Shown here: one piece after another, positions 8,234 through 15,794 of the stretch
Layout of the letters: each line of letters starts with the position of its first letter
How positions within the stretch are numbered: the first letter of the stretch is position 1
NCBI GenBank assembly: GCA_034423115.1
Contig: DAOUJD010000037.1
Span: 20,768-84,767 of the forward strand
Source of the DNA: Bin87 sp034423115
GTDB taxonomy: Bacteria > Chloroflexota > Dehalococcoidia > Lucifugimonadales > UBA3495
Length of the DNA: 64,000 nt
Direction of reading: 5' to 3'
Translations under genes and position numbers: made by a program
Notes under the pieces: generated by a model
Databases searched by the model: none
Told to the model about the DNA's origin: nothing
Seen by the model: the letters and a program-made list of their open reading frames with translations, nothing else

Positions 8234-8406
8234 GATCCCTACCGTTCGTTGCAACTCATCTGCGTCGTTTCAGACGGGCTCCTTTCAATCCATGATACGC
8301 TTGATTTAGGTTCTTGACGGATGAGAATCTCACTGTCCATTGGTGTGGTATAACGAATGCAGATATTGAGCGCCGATCTATTGTGGGCGCGCGATAGTGC
8401 TCTGAA

Positions 8407-9150
8407 ATGGTGAAAAATACTCTCACATTCGAACTCGGCGGGCGCGTCGAAATTGCTGACTTCACCAATGGCATTGATGCATTCCAACGACTCGTAAGCT
8501 CTTTGACTCCGAGGAACGCAGGCGTAACGTGGGTAGTCGATGACCTGCAGCTCGGCAGTGCTATCGTCACGTTCAAAGGGGAATCCGCCGATTCTGCGAC
8601 GGTAGAGCAGATAGTGGATCAATACGAAAGAATCGGCACTGCCTTGGAAGAGGACGTGGACTTGCTCCAATTCGGAAACAGAGTCGCGCGTGCTGCCAAA
8701 GCCGTTCGTCACCTTACCCAGACCACAGAGTACGTTCGGTTTCAAACTTCGGAGCGCGATTGCACTATCTACCGCAATGGTCAGACCTCACTGCGACCTC
8801 CGCCGACAGTAGCCATCGGCGCCGTCACCGGCCGCGTCCAGACTCTGAGCAATCGAGGCGGCTTGCGATTCAACCTTTACGATACCCTGCATGATAAGGC
8901 GGTAGCCTGTTATCTGGCGCCAGGCCAGGAAGAAATAATGAGAGAGGCGTGGGGAAACCGCGCCACGGTCACAGGACGGGTGTCCCGGGAAGCGCACACG
9001 GGGCGTCCCATTGCAATTCGGCACATCGTAAGCGTTGATCCAATTCAGGAAGTCAGCGCGGGATCTTACCGAGCGGCGAGAGGATCTATTCCTTGGCGGA
9101 CTGGAGATGCGTCGCCAGAGCAAATAATTCGAGAACTGAGAGATGCCTGA
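8407..9150 (+). CDS. Uncharacterised protein with OB-like C-terminal half, partner of PIN gene
   Basis: The 247-aa protein overlaps the following PIN ribonuclease gene by eight bases. The first 110 residues are unrecognised. From about residue 135 (VAIGAVTGRVQTLSNRGG) to 210 the alternating strand pattern, ending GNRATVTGRVSRE, looks like an OB-type nucleic-acid or oligosaccharide-binding fold; this is pattern inference. The coupling to a PIN gene suggests an antitoxin or targeting role, but it is much larger than usual VapB-type antitoxins. The C-terminal 35 residues could be the toxin-binding tail. Confidence 0.65.
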   Translation: MVKNTLTFELGGRVEIADFTNGIDAFQRLVSSLTPRNAGVTWVVDDLQLGSAIVTFKGESADSATVEQIVDQYERIGTALEEDVDLLQFGNRVARAAKAVRHLTQTTEYVRFQTSERDCTIYRNGQTSLRPPPTVAIGAVTGRVQTLSNRGGLRFNLYDTLHDKAVACYLAPGQEEIMREAWGNRATVTGRVSREAHTGRPIAIRHIVSVDPIQEVSAGSYRAARGSIPWRTGDASPEQIIRELRDA

Positions 9151-9634
9151 TAGCAGCCCAGACATTTATTGGGACGCCAACCTTTTTCTTTCGTACATCA
9201 ACGAATATCCGGATCGTATGCCTACTCTGGACGCTTTACTCGAAAACAGTGCCGCGGGGAGCATCAAGATATACACGTCGGCACTTACCCGGGTGGAAGT
9301 GGCATTCGCCGCCTCCGAGCAGCAGAGACGAGCACTGGACGTTCAAGAGGAAGAGAAAATCGACGGGCTCTGGAGCGATCCTGACGCGATAGACTTGGTC
9401 GAGTATCACGATGACATTGGGCGGCAAGCCCGATCTCTTATTCGCGACTCCATTACCCGCGGTTGAAGCCTCAAGCCTTTGGATGCGATCCATCTGGCTA
9501 CCGCCCAATGGTTGATGAGGGTGGGTTTCTCTGTATCCGAGTTTCACACCTATGACGTCAGGTTAGAGCGGTACGGTCCAATCGTAGGGTTCAAAATTTG
9601 CCAACCTTACACTCCCCAGCCCAGGATGATTTAG
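9143..9634 (+). pseudogene. PIN-domain ribonuclease gene interrupted by an in-frame TGA
   Basis: The frame opens with PDIYWDANLFLSYIN, containing the first PIN aspartate, then SALTRVEVAF with the conserved Glu. It is stopped by TGA at 9464-9466. Directly after the stop the same frame continues SLKPLDAIHLATAQWL, the conserved C-terminal PIN block with the third acidic residue, and runs to TAG at 9632. Full length would be about 163 codons, normal for VapC-like proteins. The stop falls where a Trp codon (TGG) would fit, so a single G-to-A change explains it. The product is either dead or made only by readthrough. Confidence 0.8.
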
Positions 9635-9954
9635 CCGTTAGCCCCAACCATGCGCCTTGCAAATGCGCCTCTGGTCCCTACACCAGCGCTACCGCGACTT
9701 CAAGGGACTCGTCGCCTTGGCGTATGGTGTCGTCGAGGTAGCGGCGGAGCCTCATGAAGGTGGGCAGGCGGAAGCCGGCTTTGGCGACGCGCGCGATGAC
9801 GTCGGCGGCTTTAGGGGTTGGTCGGGATCCCAGTTGTCGCTGACGGATTCGGCGATGCGGCGGAGCTTGATGATGGCGAGTTCGGGGGCGAACCTGCGCT
9901 TGAGGATGTTGTCGCGGCGGCGGTTTTGGGAAATGGTCATGGGAGTGCCTCGGA

Positions 9955-10289
9955 CGGGAGGGTATTTGCATGGATGAAACCGCCAGAGACGGACCTGCGG
10001 CAGGATTGGGGATGAGGTCGGGATGCCGGCAATTTTGGCGAAATCCCGCTCATTTCCGCTCATTTCCGTTTGTTTGAGCAGGGGGTGGGGCGAGACGTGG
10101 CGGTAAATGGGGGATGATTGGGTTGTTTTGGGGGTGATATTGGTGGTTTTGGCGGGCAGATGAGCGGGTTTAGGGGAGCGATGTTTGGAGGCAGGCATTG
10201 GACGGCTCGCGGCCTGGGTGGCGGTTGGATTTGGGGTATTGGTTAAATGGTAAGGATGGGTGAAAGGTGGGGGCAAGGGGGAAGTGTCA
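9955..10289 (-). repeat. ~340 bp dispersed degenerate repeat, copy 1
   Basis: Read on the minus strand the element begins with TGACACTTCCCCCTTGCCC. It passes through a C/A-rich middle to tandem GGAAATGAGC units near 10050-10075. It ends with ATCCTGCCGCAGGTCCG and TCCATGCAAAT. The same order of blocks occurs at 35167-35524 (plus), with a partial copy at 47585-47850 (minus). Long open frames through it are compositional and share no conserved protein start, so I call it non-coding. Nothing else is visible between 9635 and 9954. Confidence 0.65.
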
Positions 10290-10353
10290 TTGGCAGTGGG
10301 AAAGGGCAGAGAGGGGATTTCCTGGAGAATCGAATGGCTCTGACCAACGTCTC

Positions 10354-10499
10354 AGGGCCATTCCAAAGTTACGTGATCTTCTTGCATCCGCTCGTCCTGA
10401 GCCTGTCGAAGGACGCGCTCGTGGTTCGACAGGCTCCCGCCGGAGGCGGGCGTTCCGCACCATGAGCGGGACGTGTGGCGACCTTGGAAAAGCCCTGGA
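10354..10499 (+). repeat. ~146 bp hairpin repeat, copy A
   Basis: The unit runs from AGGGCCATTCCAAAGTT to AAAAGCCCTGG. Its core is a 12-bp inverted repeat GAGCCTGTCGAA/TTCGACAGGCTC around a 14-nt loop, followed by a second G/C-rich hairpin CCCGCCGGAGGCGGG. Copies with the same flanks lie at 15572-15695, 47382-47529 and 59888-60033. Confidence 0.8.
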
Positions 10500-10536
10500 G
10501 CATCCTTACCGCACTGGCGAACCGAATATATATTCT

Positions 10537-10544
10537 GATACAAT
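10537..10544 (+). promoter_or_regulatory. Extended -10 promoter candidate for the Y-family-like gene
   Basis: TGATACAAT lies just ahead of the ATG at 10554, giving a TGn extension plus TACAAT. No convincing -35 box is seen. The very short distance to the ATG would imply a nearly leaderless transcript. Confidence 0.35.
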
Positions 10545-10553
10545 GACGCCACT

Positions 10554-11222
10554 ATGACGGTGGCCTGCATCATCATCAAGCATCTGCCGTGCCGGGTCGA
10601 AGCCGCTCGCGATTCGCGCCTGCGCCACGGTCCGCTGGTCGTCTACCACCCCGACGCTCCGTTTCACCGCGTGGTTGACGCGTCCCCCGGGTGGTGCATC
10701 CACACCGACATGCCGCTGGACACTGCCCTCGCCCGTTGTCCCCAGGCAGTTACAATTCCTGCCGACTTCCCGTTGTACGCCCAGCAGTGGCGCGCTGCCA
10801 TCAACCGCCTGCGCCGCGTCCGCGATGCCGTCGATGACGCCGGACAGGGTATCGCCTACGTGCAAATGGACCACCACGATGAATGCCGCCCGGACGAACC
10901 CCGCGTCGTCGCCAATTTGATGGGCTGCGTGCCCGACGATTGGGACCCGCAAGTCGGCATCGCATCCGATCACTACGCGGCCCACTGCGCCGCCAGCATC
11001 GCCCGGCCCGGCAACGCCCTGCGGGTGCCCAACACGCCGGAATCACGCCGCGCTTTTCTCGCCCCTTTGCCGGTAAATCTCCTGCCCGTCGACGTGCACG
11101 TCCTCGCCGGCCTCCATGACCGTGGCATCCACCGCCTCGGCCAACTCCCCGACCTGTCTGCGGACGGTATCGAATCTGCCCTGTCCCGCGACACCGATTT
11201 CGTAGAGCAGCACGTCGCCTGA
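10554..11222 (+). CDS. Truncated Y-family DNA polymerase-like protein (ImuB-like)
   Basis: The 222-aa product follows the Y-family palm/thumb order. An N-terminal ACIIIKHLPCRVEA strand comes first, then a fingers region with DMPLDTALARCP, then GIAYVQMDHHDE where the acidic palm residues sit. DPQVGIASDHYAAHCAA follows, and a helix-hairpin-helix-like segment GLHDRGIHRLGQLPDLS ends the protein. The DxD of active polymerases is absent from the first strand, as in ImuB. The protein stops before the little-finger domain and is about half normal length. It may be a decayed accessory factor of mutagenic repair; no imuA or dnaE2 is adjacent. Confidence 0.6.
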   Translation: MTVACIIIKHLPCRVEAARDSRLRHGPLVVYHPDAPFHRVVDASPGWCIHTDMPLDTALARCPQAVTIPADFPLYAQQWRAAINRLRRVRDAVDDAGQGIAYVQMDHHDECRPDEPRVVANLMGCVPDDWDPQVGIASDHYAAHCAASIARPGNALRVPNTPESRRAFLAPLPVNLLPVDVHVLAGLHDRGIHRLGQLPDLSADGIESALSRDTDFVEQHVA

Positions 11223-11265
11223 TGACCAACCAATCCCAAACACAGAAACGGACGGGCAACCGGCC

Positions 11266-11322
11266 ATCCTGTCTATCCCGTAAATCCTGTACATCCCGTA
11301 AATCCTGTGCATCCCGGTAACA
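11266..11322. repeat. 18-bp tandem repeat
   Basis: The unit TACATCCCGTAAATCCTG, with small changes, is repeated about three times between the Y-family-like gene and the epimerase gene. The remaining intergenic DNA to 11475 contains another CCTGAGCCTGTCGAAGGA fragment of the 146 bp family at about 11343-11360. Confidence 0.65.
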
Positions 11323-11475
11323 TGACCTCCGAGCCCCGTTCATCCTGAGCCTGTCGAAGGATGGCAAGCGCTCCGGCCGTTTCCTTGCGCCCCTTAACCA
11401 CGCTGGGTATCATGCTGCCTATCGTTCGCCGCCCACCCTTGCAATCACCACGGCGGCGATCCTGGAGGTTCCTCA

Positions 11476-12417
11476 ATGTCCGTGATGGTCACCGGCGGCA
11501 CCGGGTTCATCGGCAACCGCATTATCCGCAAGCTCGTCGAACGCGGCGAGGACGTCGTCTGCTTCGACCTGGCTCCCCCACGCGCCAACCTGCAGCCCCT
11601 GACGGACCGCATCTCCATCTATCGCGGCGACGTGACCCGTCTGGACCACCTCCTGGAAGCCGTCAACCGTCACGACGTTGACCGCATCATCCACATGGCC
11701 GCCCTGCTCCCGCCCGACACCGAGGACCGGCCCGCCACCGGCATGGCCGTCAACATCGACGGCTGCAACAACGTGTTCGAGGCCGCCCGCTGGGGCAGCA
11801 TCAAGCGCGTCATCTACGCCAGCAGCATCGCCGTGTACGGCGTCCAGGACACCTTCGGCGACCGCCCGCTGATCGAGGACGACCTGCCCGCCCCCATCAA
11901 CGTGTACGGCATGACCAAGGCCGTCAACGACTTCGCCGCCGCCCGCTATCGCACGCTCCACGGCCTCGACATCCGAGGCATTCGCATCTGCACGGTGTTC
12001 GGACACGGCCGCGTCACCGGCATGACGGGCATGATCGGCGGCCTGATGATGTCCCTGCCCGCCATCGGCCAGCCTGTCAGCATGGACTTCGACCCCATGG
12101 AAGCCTCGCCCATGATCCACGCCGAGGACGCCGCCGAGATCTTCGTCCGCGCGGCCCTGGCCGACAGCCTGAACCACCACATCTACATCAGCGGCGGCGA
12201 GCTTGCCACCATCGCCGACGTCGCCGACATCGTCCGTTCCTACATCCCCGACGCCAGCATCACCACCGGCGACCGACCAGTGCCCCACGTGTACCTTGTG
12301 GACAACAGCCGCATGATGGCCGACCTCGGCTACGAACTGCCGCCCCTGCGCATGCGCGTCCTCGACCACATCAACGACGCCCGCGCGGAGGCGGGGCTGG
12401 ATCCCATATCGGGCTAG
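11476..12417 (+). CDS. NAD-dependent epimerase/dehydratase (extended SDR)
   Basis: The 313-aa protein opens with the Rossmann motif GGTGFIG at residues 7-13. It has a catalytic Tyr-Lys pair in VYGMTKAV at about 140 and an ASSIAVYG segment supplying the Ser. This is the extended short-chain dehydrogenase family that acts on nucleotide sugars or related substrates. The length fits UDP-glucose-4-epimerase relatives, but the substrate part (GMTGMIGGLMMSLPAIG) does not identify a sugar. No sugar-nucleotide genes are nearby. An ATG preceded by GGAGGTTCCTCA is a strong start. Confidence 0.85.
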   Translation: MSVMVTGGTGFIGNRIIRKLVERGEDVVCFDLAPPRANLQPLTDRISIYRGDVTRLDHLLEAVNRHDVDRIIHMAALLPPDTEDRPATGMAVNIDGCNNVFEAARWGSIKRVIYASSIAVYGVQDTFGDRPLIEDDLPAPINVYGMTKAVNDFAAARYRTLHGLDIRGIRICTVFGHGRVTGMTGMIGGLMMSLPAIGQPVSMDFDPMEASPMIHAEDAAEIFVRAALADSLNHHIYISGGELATIADVADIVRSYIPDASITTGDRPVPHVYLVDNSRMMADLGYELPPLRMRVLDHINDARAEAGLDPISG

Positions 12418-12451
12418 ACCTGACTTGGTACAATGGGCTCGGGTGATCACC

Positions 12452-13051
12452 ATGAGCAAAGCAGAACTCAACACGGCGGAAAACGAGCAGATCGTCGCTC
12501 TGTGCCAACGCAACAGGGCCCGCCGGCTAACCTGGCTGTACGAACCCCTCCGCACCGGCCCGGACGCCGGATCGGATGCGATGCTGATTGAGTTCAACCC
12601 GGCCGACGTGCCCTCGCTGTCCATGCTCGCGGCCATGGAGGATGAAGTCGGCCGCATCCTGGACCGGAAGATCGACCTGCATCTGTACCTCCGGGAGATG
12701 TACCTCGGCTACGGGCCCGGCGAAGACGGCATCGTGTATGACCGGGCCGACCACATGGACATTCCCATCCCTCGGGAGAAGATTGCCGAGTTCTGCAAAC
12801 GAAAAAAAATCCGGTGGCTTGCCAAACTGCCTTACCCAAGCCGAGCGTCCGTCACCGATTATGCCGATGTTGGATTTTTGGCAGAATTGACCTCCGACAC
12901 CAAACTGGCATGGGGAGCGCTGGACGGCCAGGAAGAGCTAAACTCAATCCTTGCTTGCGAGGTTGACATACACTTCGTCAAAGAGCCCCTACCTGACCTT
13001 GAGGTAGTTTTCTGTGACCCAGCAGCATTCCAGAAGGCCGCTGCCAACTGA
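12452..13051 (+). CDS. Tandem degenerate MNT-type nucleotidyltransferase (antitoxin-like)
   Basis: From the ATG at 12452 the protein has 199 aa and two repeats of the minimal nucleotidyltransferase fold. Residues about 12-75 (LCQRNRARRLTWLYEPLR...SDAMLIEF...AMEDEVGRIL) and 110-180 (FCKRKKIRWLAKLPYPSR...ADVGFLAEL) each follow the helix-strand-turn layout. The canonical GS motif is replaced and the DxD is incomplete in both (SDAM, ADVG). Catalysis is therefore unlikely in its known form. It overlaps a HepT-like gene by 38 bases, the usual MNT-HEPN toxin-antitoxin pairing. A frame-compatible TTG at 12425 is less likely. Confidence 0.65.
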   Translation: MSKAELNTAENEQIVALCQRNRARRLTWLYEPLRTGPDAGSDAMLIEFNPADVPSLSMLAAMEDEVGRILDRKIDLHLYLREMYLGYGPGEDGIVYDRADHMDIPIPREKIAEFCKRKKIRWLAKLPYPSRASVTDYADVGFLAELTSDTKLAWGALDGQEELNSILACEVDIHFVKEPLPDLEVVFCDPAAFQKAAAN

Positions 13052-13394
13052 ATCCGAAAGGATACGCCATATTATCAGCCACGCCAGAGAAGCCATCGCC
13101 ATGCTAGGTGACGCTAGTCTCGAGGATCTGGAGCGCAACCGACCACTGCAATTAGCTCTAAACTACCTGATAGCAGTAGTAGGGGAAGCCGCCAACAAAC
13201 TTGCCGCTGAAACACATGACTCGCTTCCGATAGTCCCATGGGGAAAAGTCGTTGGAATGCGAAACATACTGATTCACCAGTACTACATCGTTGAGCAGCG
13301 CGTGGTGCATGACACGGTGGTCAACAGCCTGCCCGTGCTGATTGCGGCGCTCAATACAATTATCGACAACCACACAGGAGGCCAACCATCATGA
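13014..13394 (+). CDS. HepT-like HEPN ribonuclease toxin
   Basis: The 126-aa all-helical protein (GTG start) contains the HEPN catalytic signature R-x4-H-x-Y in MRNILIHQYY at residues about 83-92. It also has the upstream HepT segments RIRHIISHAREAI and LNYLIAVVGEAANKL. HepT proteins are metal-independent RNases or partners regulated by MNT proteins through AMPylation. Here the MNT partner is degenerate, so the neutralising chemistry may differ. The gene overlaps its partner upstream and the next LLM gene by four bases downstream. Confidence 0.82.
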   Translation: MTQQHSRRPLPTESERIRHIISHAREAIAMLGDASLEDLERNRPLQLALNYLIAVVGEAANKLAAETHDSLPIVPWGKVVGMRNILIHQYYIVEQRVVHDTVVNSLPVLIAALNTIIDNHTGGQPS

Positions 13395-14332
13395 GCGTTG
13401 CCATCGGCTACGTCCCCGGCGCATTCGGACAGGGAGGCGACGACCCCAACTTCCTCCGCACCCTGGTGGAGCTGGGCGACAAGTACGAATACGATTCCAT
13501 CTGGCTCAGCGACCGCATCTGCAGCGACCGGTTCAGCCTCGAGCCCATGGTCGCTCTGTCCCTGGTCGCCGGCTACTCCGACCGCCTCAAGTTCGGCACC
13601 AGCGTCCTGGCATTGCCCCTGCGCAATCCGGTGGTGCTGGCCAAGCAGGTCGCCACGCTGGACTGGCTCTCCCAGGGCCGCTTCTTCCCCGCCGTCGGTC
13701 TCGGACAGGAGGACCCCGACGAATACGAGGCCTGCGGCGTCCCCAAGGCCGACCGCGCCCGCCGCACCGACGAGGCCATCACCCTCATGCGCCGCCTCTG
13801 GGAGGAGCAAGACGTGACCCACGAGGGCGAGTTCTTCACCACCCACAACGTATCCGTAACCCCGCGCACCTTCCTCAAGCCCTCGCCCCCGGTATGGATC
13901 GGCGGTCGCAGTCCCGCCGCAGCCCGTCGCGTCGGACGCGTGGGCGATGGCTGGCTGGTGTCCAGCGCCACGCCCGACGAGGTACGTTCCGGACGCGAGA
14001 TAGTCTTCGAGACCGCCCAGCAGTACGACCGTGAAATCGAGGAGGACCACGTCGGCGTGCTGATCGGCTACTACATCTGCGACGACCAGAAGGCTGGCGA
14101 GGCCCATTCGGAACAGTTCGTCACTCGCCAGCGCCCAGACGCCCACTTCACCGAGTTCTCCGCCGTCGGCACCTCCGAGCAGATCGGCGACTTCATCCAG
14201 GATTACATCGACGCCGGCGGCTTCAAGTTCGTCATCCGTCCGCTTTGCGCCGGCACCGAATCAATGGAGCAGCTGGAGCAGGCCGGCGAGGAAATCCTGC
14301 CCCGTTTCCACGGTCCCCTGGGCAGCAAGTAG
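13391..14332 (+). CDS. LLM class flavin-dependent oxidoreductase
   Basis: The 313-aa protein has the bacterial luciferase-like TIM-barrel pattern. It starts with an N-terminal strand VAIGYVPGAFG, then YDSIWLSDRI and LKFGTSVLALPLRNPVVLAKQVATLD, with the flavin phosphate region LSQGRFFPAVGLG. The family oxidises diverse substrates with reduced FMN or F420; the sequence does not distinguish the cofactor. AGGAGGCCAACC precedes the ATG. It overlaps the HEPN gene by four bases and may be co-transcribed by chance of compaction rather than by function. Confidence 0.88.
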   Translation: MSVAIGYVPGAFGQGGDDPNFLRTLVELGDKYEYDSIWLSDRICSDRFSLEPMVALSLVAGYSDRLKFGTSVLALPLRNPVVLAKQVATLDWLSQGRFFPAVGLGQEDPDEYEACGVPKADRARRTDEAITLMRRLWEEQDVTHEGEFFTTHNVSVTPRTFLKPSPPVWIGGRSPAAARRVGRVGDGWLVSSATPDEVRSGREIVFETAQQYDREIEEDHVGVLIGYYICDDQKAGEAHSEQFVTRQRPDAHFTEFSAVGTSEQIGDFIQDYIDAGGFKFVIRPLCAGTESMEQLEQAGEEILPRFHGPLGSK

Positions 14333-14351
14333 AGAATCACCGGAGGTCTTC

Positions 14352-14972
14352 ATGACCACCTCCAAGCCCAAACTCCGCACCGGGATCCGCATGTCCCTCG
14401 AAGAATTCCTCGCCCTCGGCGAAACCGACGAGCGCATGGAACTCATCGATGGTGTCTTGTACATAATGCCCACCGCCACGACAGACCACCAGTTTATCCT
14501 CACTCAATTGCTCTGGTACTTCGTCAGCTATCTCGATAGCTTCACGGAGCCTCCGGCCCGGTTTTATCCCGATATCACCACAATCCTGTCCACAGAGCTA
14601 CGCCGTGTGGTCGAGCCTGACCTGGTGGTTATTTTGGATGGTCGCGACGATATCCGCAGTGCACGCCACGTCGAAGGAGTCCCCGACATCGTCATCGAAA
14701 TCCTGTCCTCCGACCGCAACCGAGACCTCGTCCACAAGCGCCAAATCTACGCCGAAGCCGGCGTCCGCGAGTACTGGATTTTTGACCCCGTCAACGACAC
14801 CGTCCTCCCGTTGGAACTGCGCGACGGCGAGTACGCCGACCGTCCTTTGCTCACCGCCTCCGACACCCTCACCACGCCGCTTCTGCCGGGCCTGTCCATC
14901 CCCCTGGCCGACATATTCCACCATCGCCGTCGCCCGCCCCGGGAAGAACAGGCTCCGGTGAGGTCACCATGA
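14352..14972 (+). CDS. Uma2 family endonuclease (DUF820), first copy
   Basis: The 206-aa protein has the Uma2 layout: MSLEEFLALGETDERMELIDG, a central PDLVVILDG, then PDIVIEILSSDRNRDLVHKR and AGVREYWIFDPVNDTV. The D, E and K residues in this arrangement form the PD-(D/E)XK nuclease core. The biological role of Uma2 proteins is unknown. It ends in an ATGA overlap with a second Uma2 gene. The two proteins are nearly identical over their C-terminal 70 residues and diverge at the N-terminus. Confidence 0.85.
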   Translation: MTTSKPKLRTGIRMSLEEFLALGETDERMELIDGVLYIMPTATTDHQFILTQLLWYFVSYLDSFTEPPARFYPDITTILSTELRRVVEPDLVVILDGRDDIRSARHVEGVPDIVIEILSSDRNRDLVHKRQIYAEAGVREYWIFDPVNDTVLPLELRDGEYADRPLLTASDTLTTPLLPGLSIPLADIFHHRRRPPREEQAPVRSP

Positions 14973-15571
14973 CCACCTCCAAGCCCAAACTCCGTACCGG
15001 AACCCGTATGTCCGTTGATGAGTTCCTGGATCTGCCAGAGATCGACGAATACCGCTGGCTGGAACTGGACGACGGAGAACTGTACTTTATGCCAAGACCT
15101 CGCCGTGCTCATCAGTTTCTCAAAGACACGCTGATAACCCAATTCAGGATCCTTTTCGACAGCTTGATCGAGCCACCGGCCGAGGTGTACACCGAACTGG
15201 TCATCATCATCTCCCGCGAATCGGGGCGAGTCCTGATACCCGACCTGTCTGTTTTCCTGCGGCCCCCCGGTGATGAATCGGACGTCAGCGCCGCGGGAAA
15301 CATCCCGGACATCGTCATCGAAATCCTGTCCTCTGACCGCAACCGCGACCTCGTCCGTAAACGTCAACTCTATGCCGAAGCCGGTGTCCGCGAATACTGG
15401 ATTTTCGATCCGGTCAACGACACCGTCCTCCCGTTGGAACTGCAAAACGGGGAATACGCCGACCGTCCCTTGCTCACTGCCGCCGACACCCTAACCACGC
15501 CGCTGTTGCCGGGACTGTCCATCCCCCTGGCCGACCTGTTCAATCATCGCCAACGCCCACGGGATGAGTAA
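14969..15571 (+). CDS. Uma2 family endonuclease (DUF820), second copy
   Basis: The 200-aa paralogue starts MTTSKPKLRTGTRMSVDEFLD. It has GELYFMPRPRRAHQF, then the same PD-(D/E)XK block PDIVIEILSSDRNRDLVRKR and EYWIFDPVNDTVLPLEL. It overlaps its twin by four bases, so both should be made from one transcript. Strong C-terminal identity with a divergent central part suggests recent gene conversion of the catalytic half, or duplication followed by substrate-side divergence. A 146-bp repeat starts immediately after the stop. Confidence 0.85.
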   Translation: MTTSKPKLRTGTRMSVDEFLDLPEIDEYRWLELDDGELYFMPRPRRAHQFLKDTLITQFRILFDSLIEPPAEVYTELVIIISRESGRVLIPDLSVFLRPPGDESDVSAAGNIPDIVIEILSSDRNRDLVRKRQLYAEAGVREYWIFDPVNDTVLPLELQNGEYADRPLLTAADTLTTPLLPGLSIPLADLFNHRQRPRDE

Positions 15572-15695
15572 CAAGGCCTTTCCAAAGTTGTGCGATTGAA
15601 ACCTATCCGCTCGTCCTGAGCCTGTCGAAGGACGCGCTCGTGGTTCGACAGGCTCACCATGAGCGGGACGTGTGACGACTTTGAAAAGACCCTGG
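15572..15695 (+). repeat. ~146 bp hairpin repeat, copy B (shorter)
   Basis: It has the same ends as copy A (GGCCTTTCCAAAGTT to AAAGACCCTGG) and the same 12-bp stem, but lacks the inserted CCCGCCGGAGGCGGG hairpin segment. This shows that the inner hairpin is an optional module. Confidence 0.8.
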
Positions 15696-15794
15696 ATGAG
15701 TAACGCGCCGGGTTGCCCCAGTCACCTCGACATACTATTATTGCCCGGCCATCTAATCTCAATTCGTCGTCCTATTGAAAGGAGCAGCCCCGAA

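Noticed and set aside
9464..9466. TGA read as tryptophan or selenocysteine
   Set aside because: Other genes here end at TGA with normal family lengths, and no SECIS-like hairpin follows; a point mutation is simpler.
9752..10276. 174-codon frame rich in Pro, Thr and Lys, and similar frames at 35180 and 47416
   Set aside because: These run through the ~340 bp repeat. The copies share DNA blocks but not a common start, length or reading frame to the end, so they are better read as non-coding repeats.
11473..12657. 394-codon minus-strand frame opposite the epimerase gene
   Set aside because: Antisense to a complete SDR gene and running into the next gene; residues are dominated by Val, Asp and His from the codon pattern.
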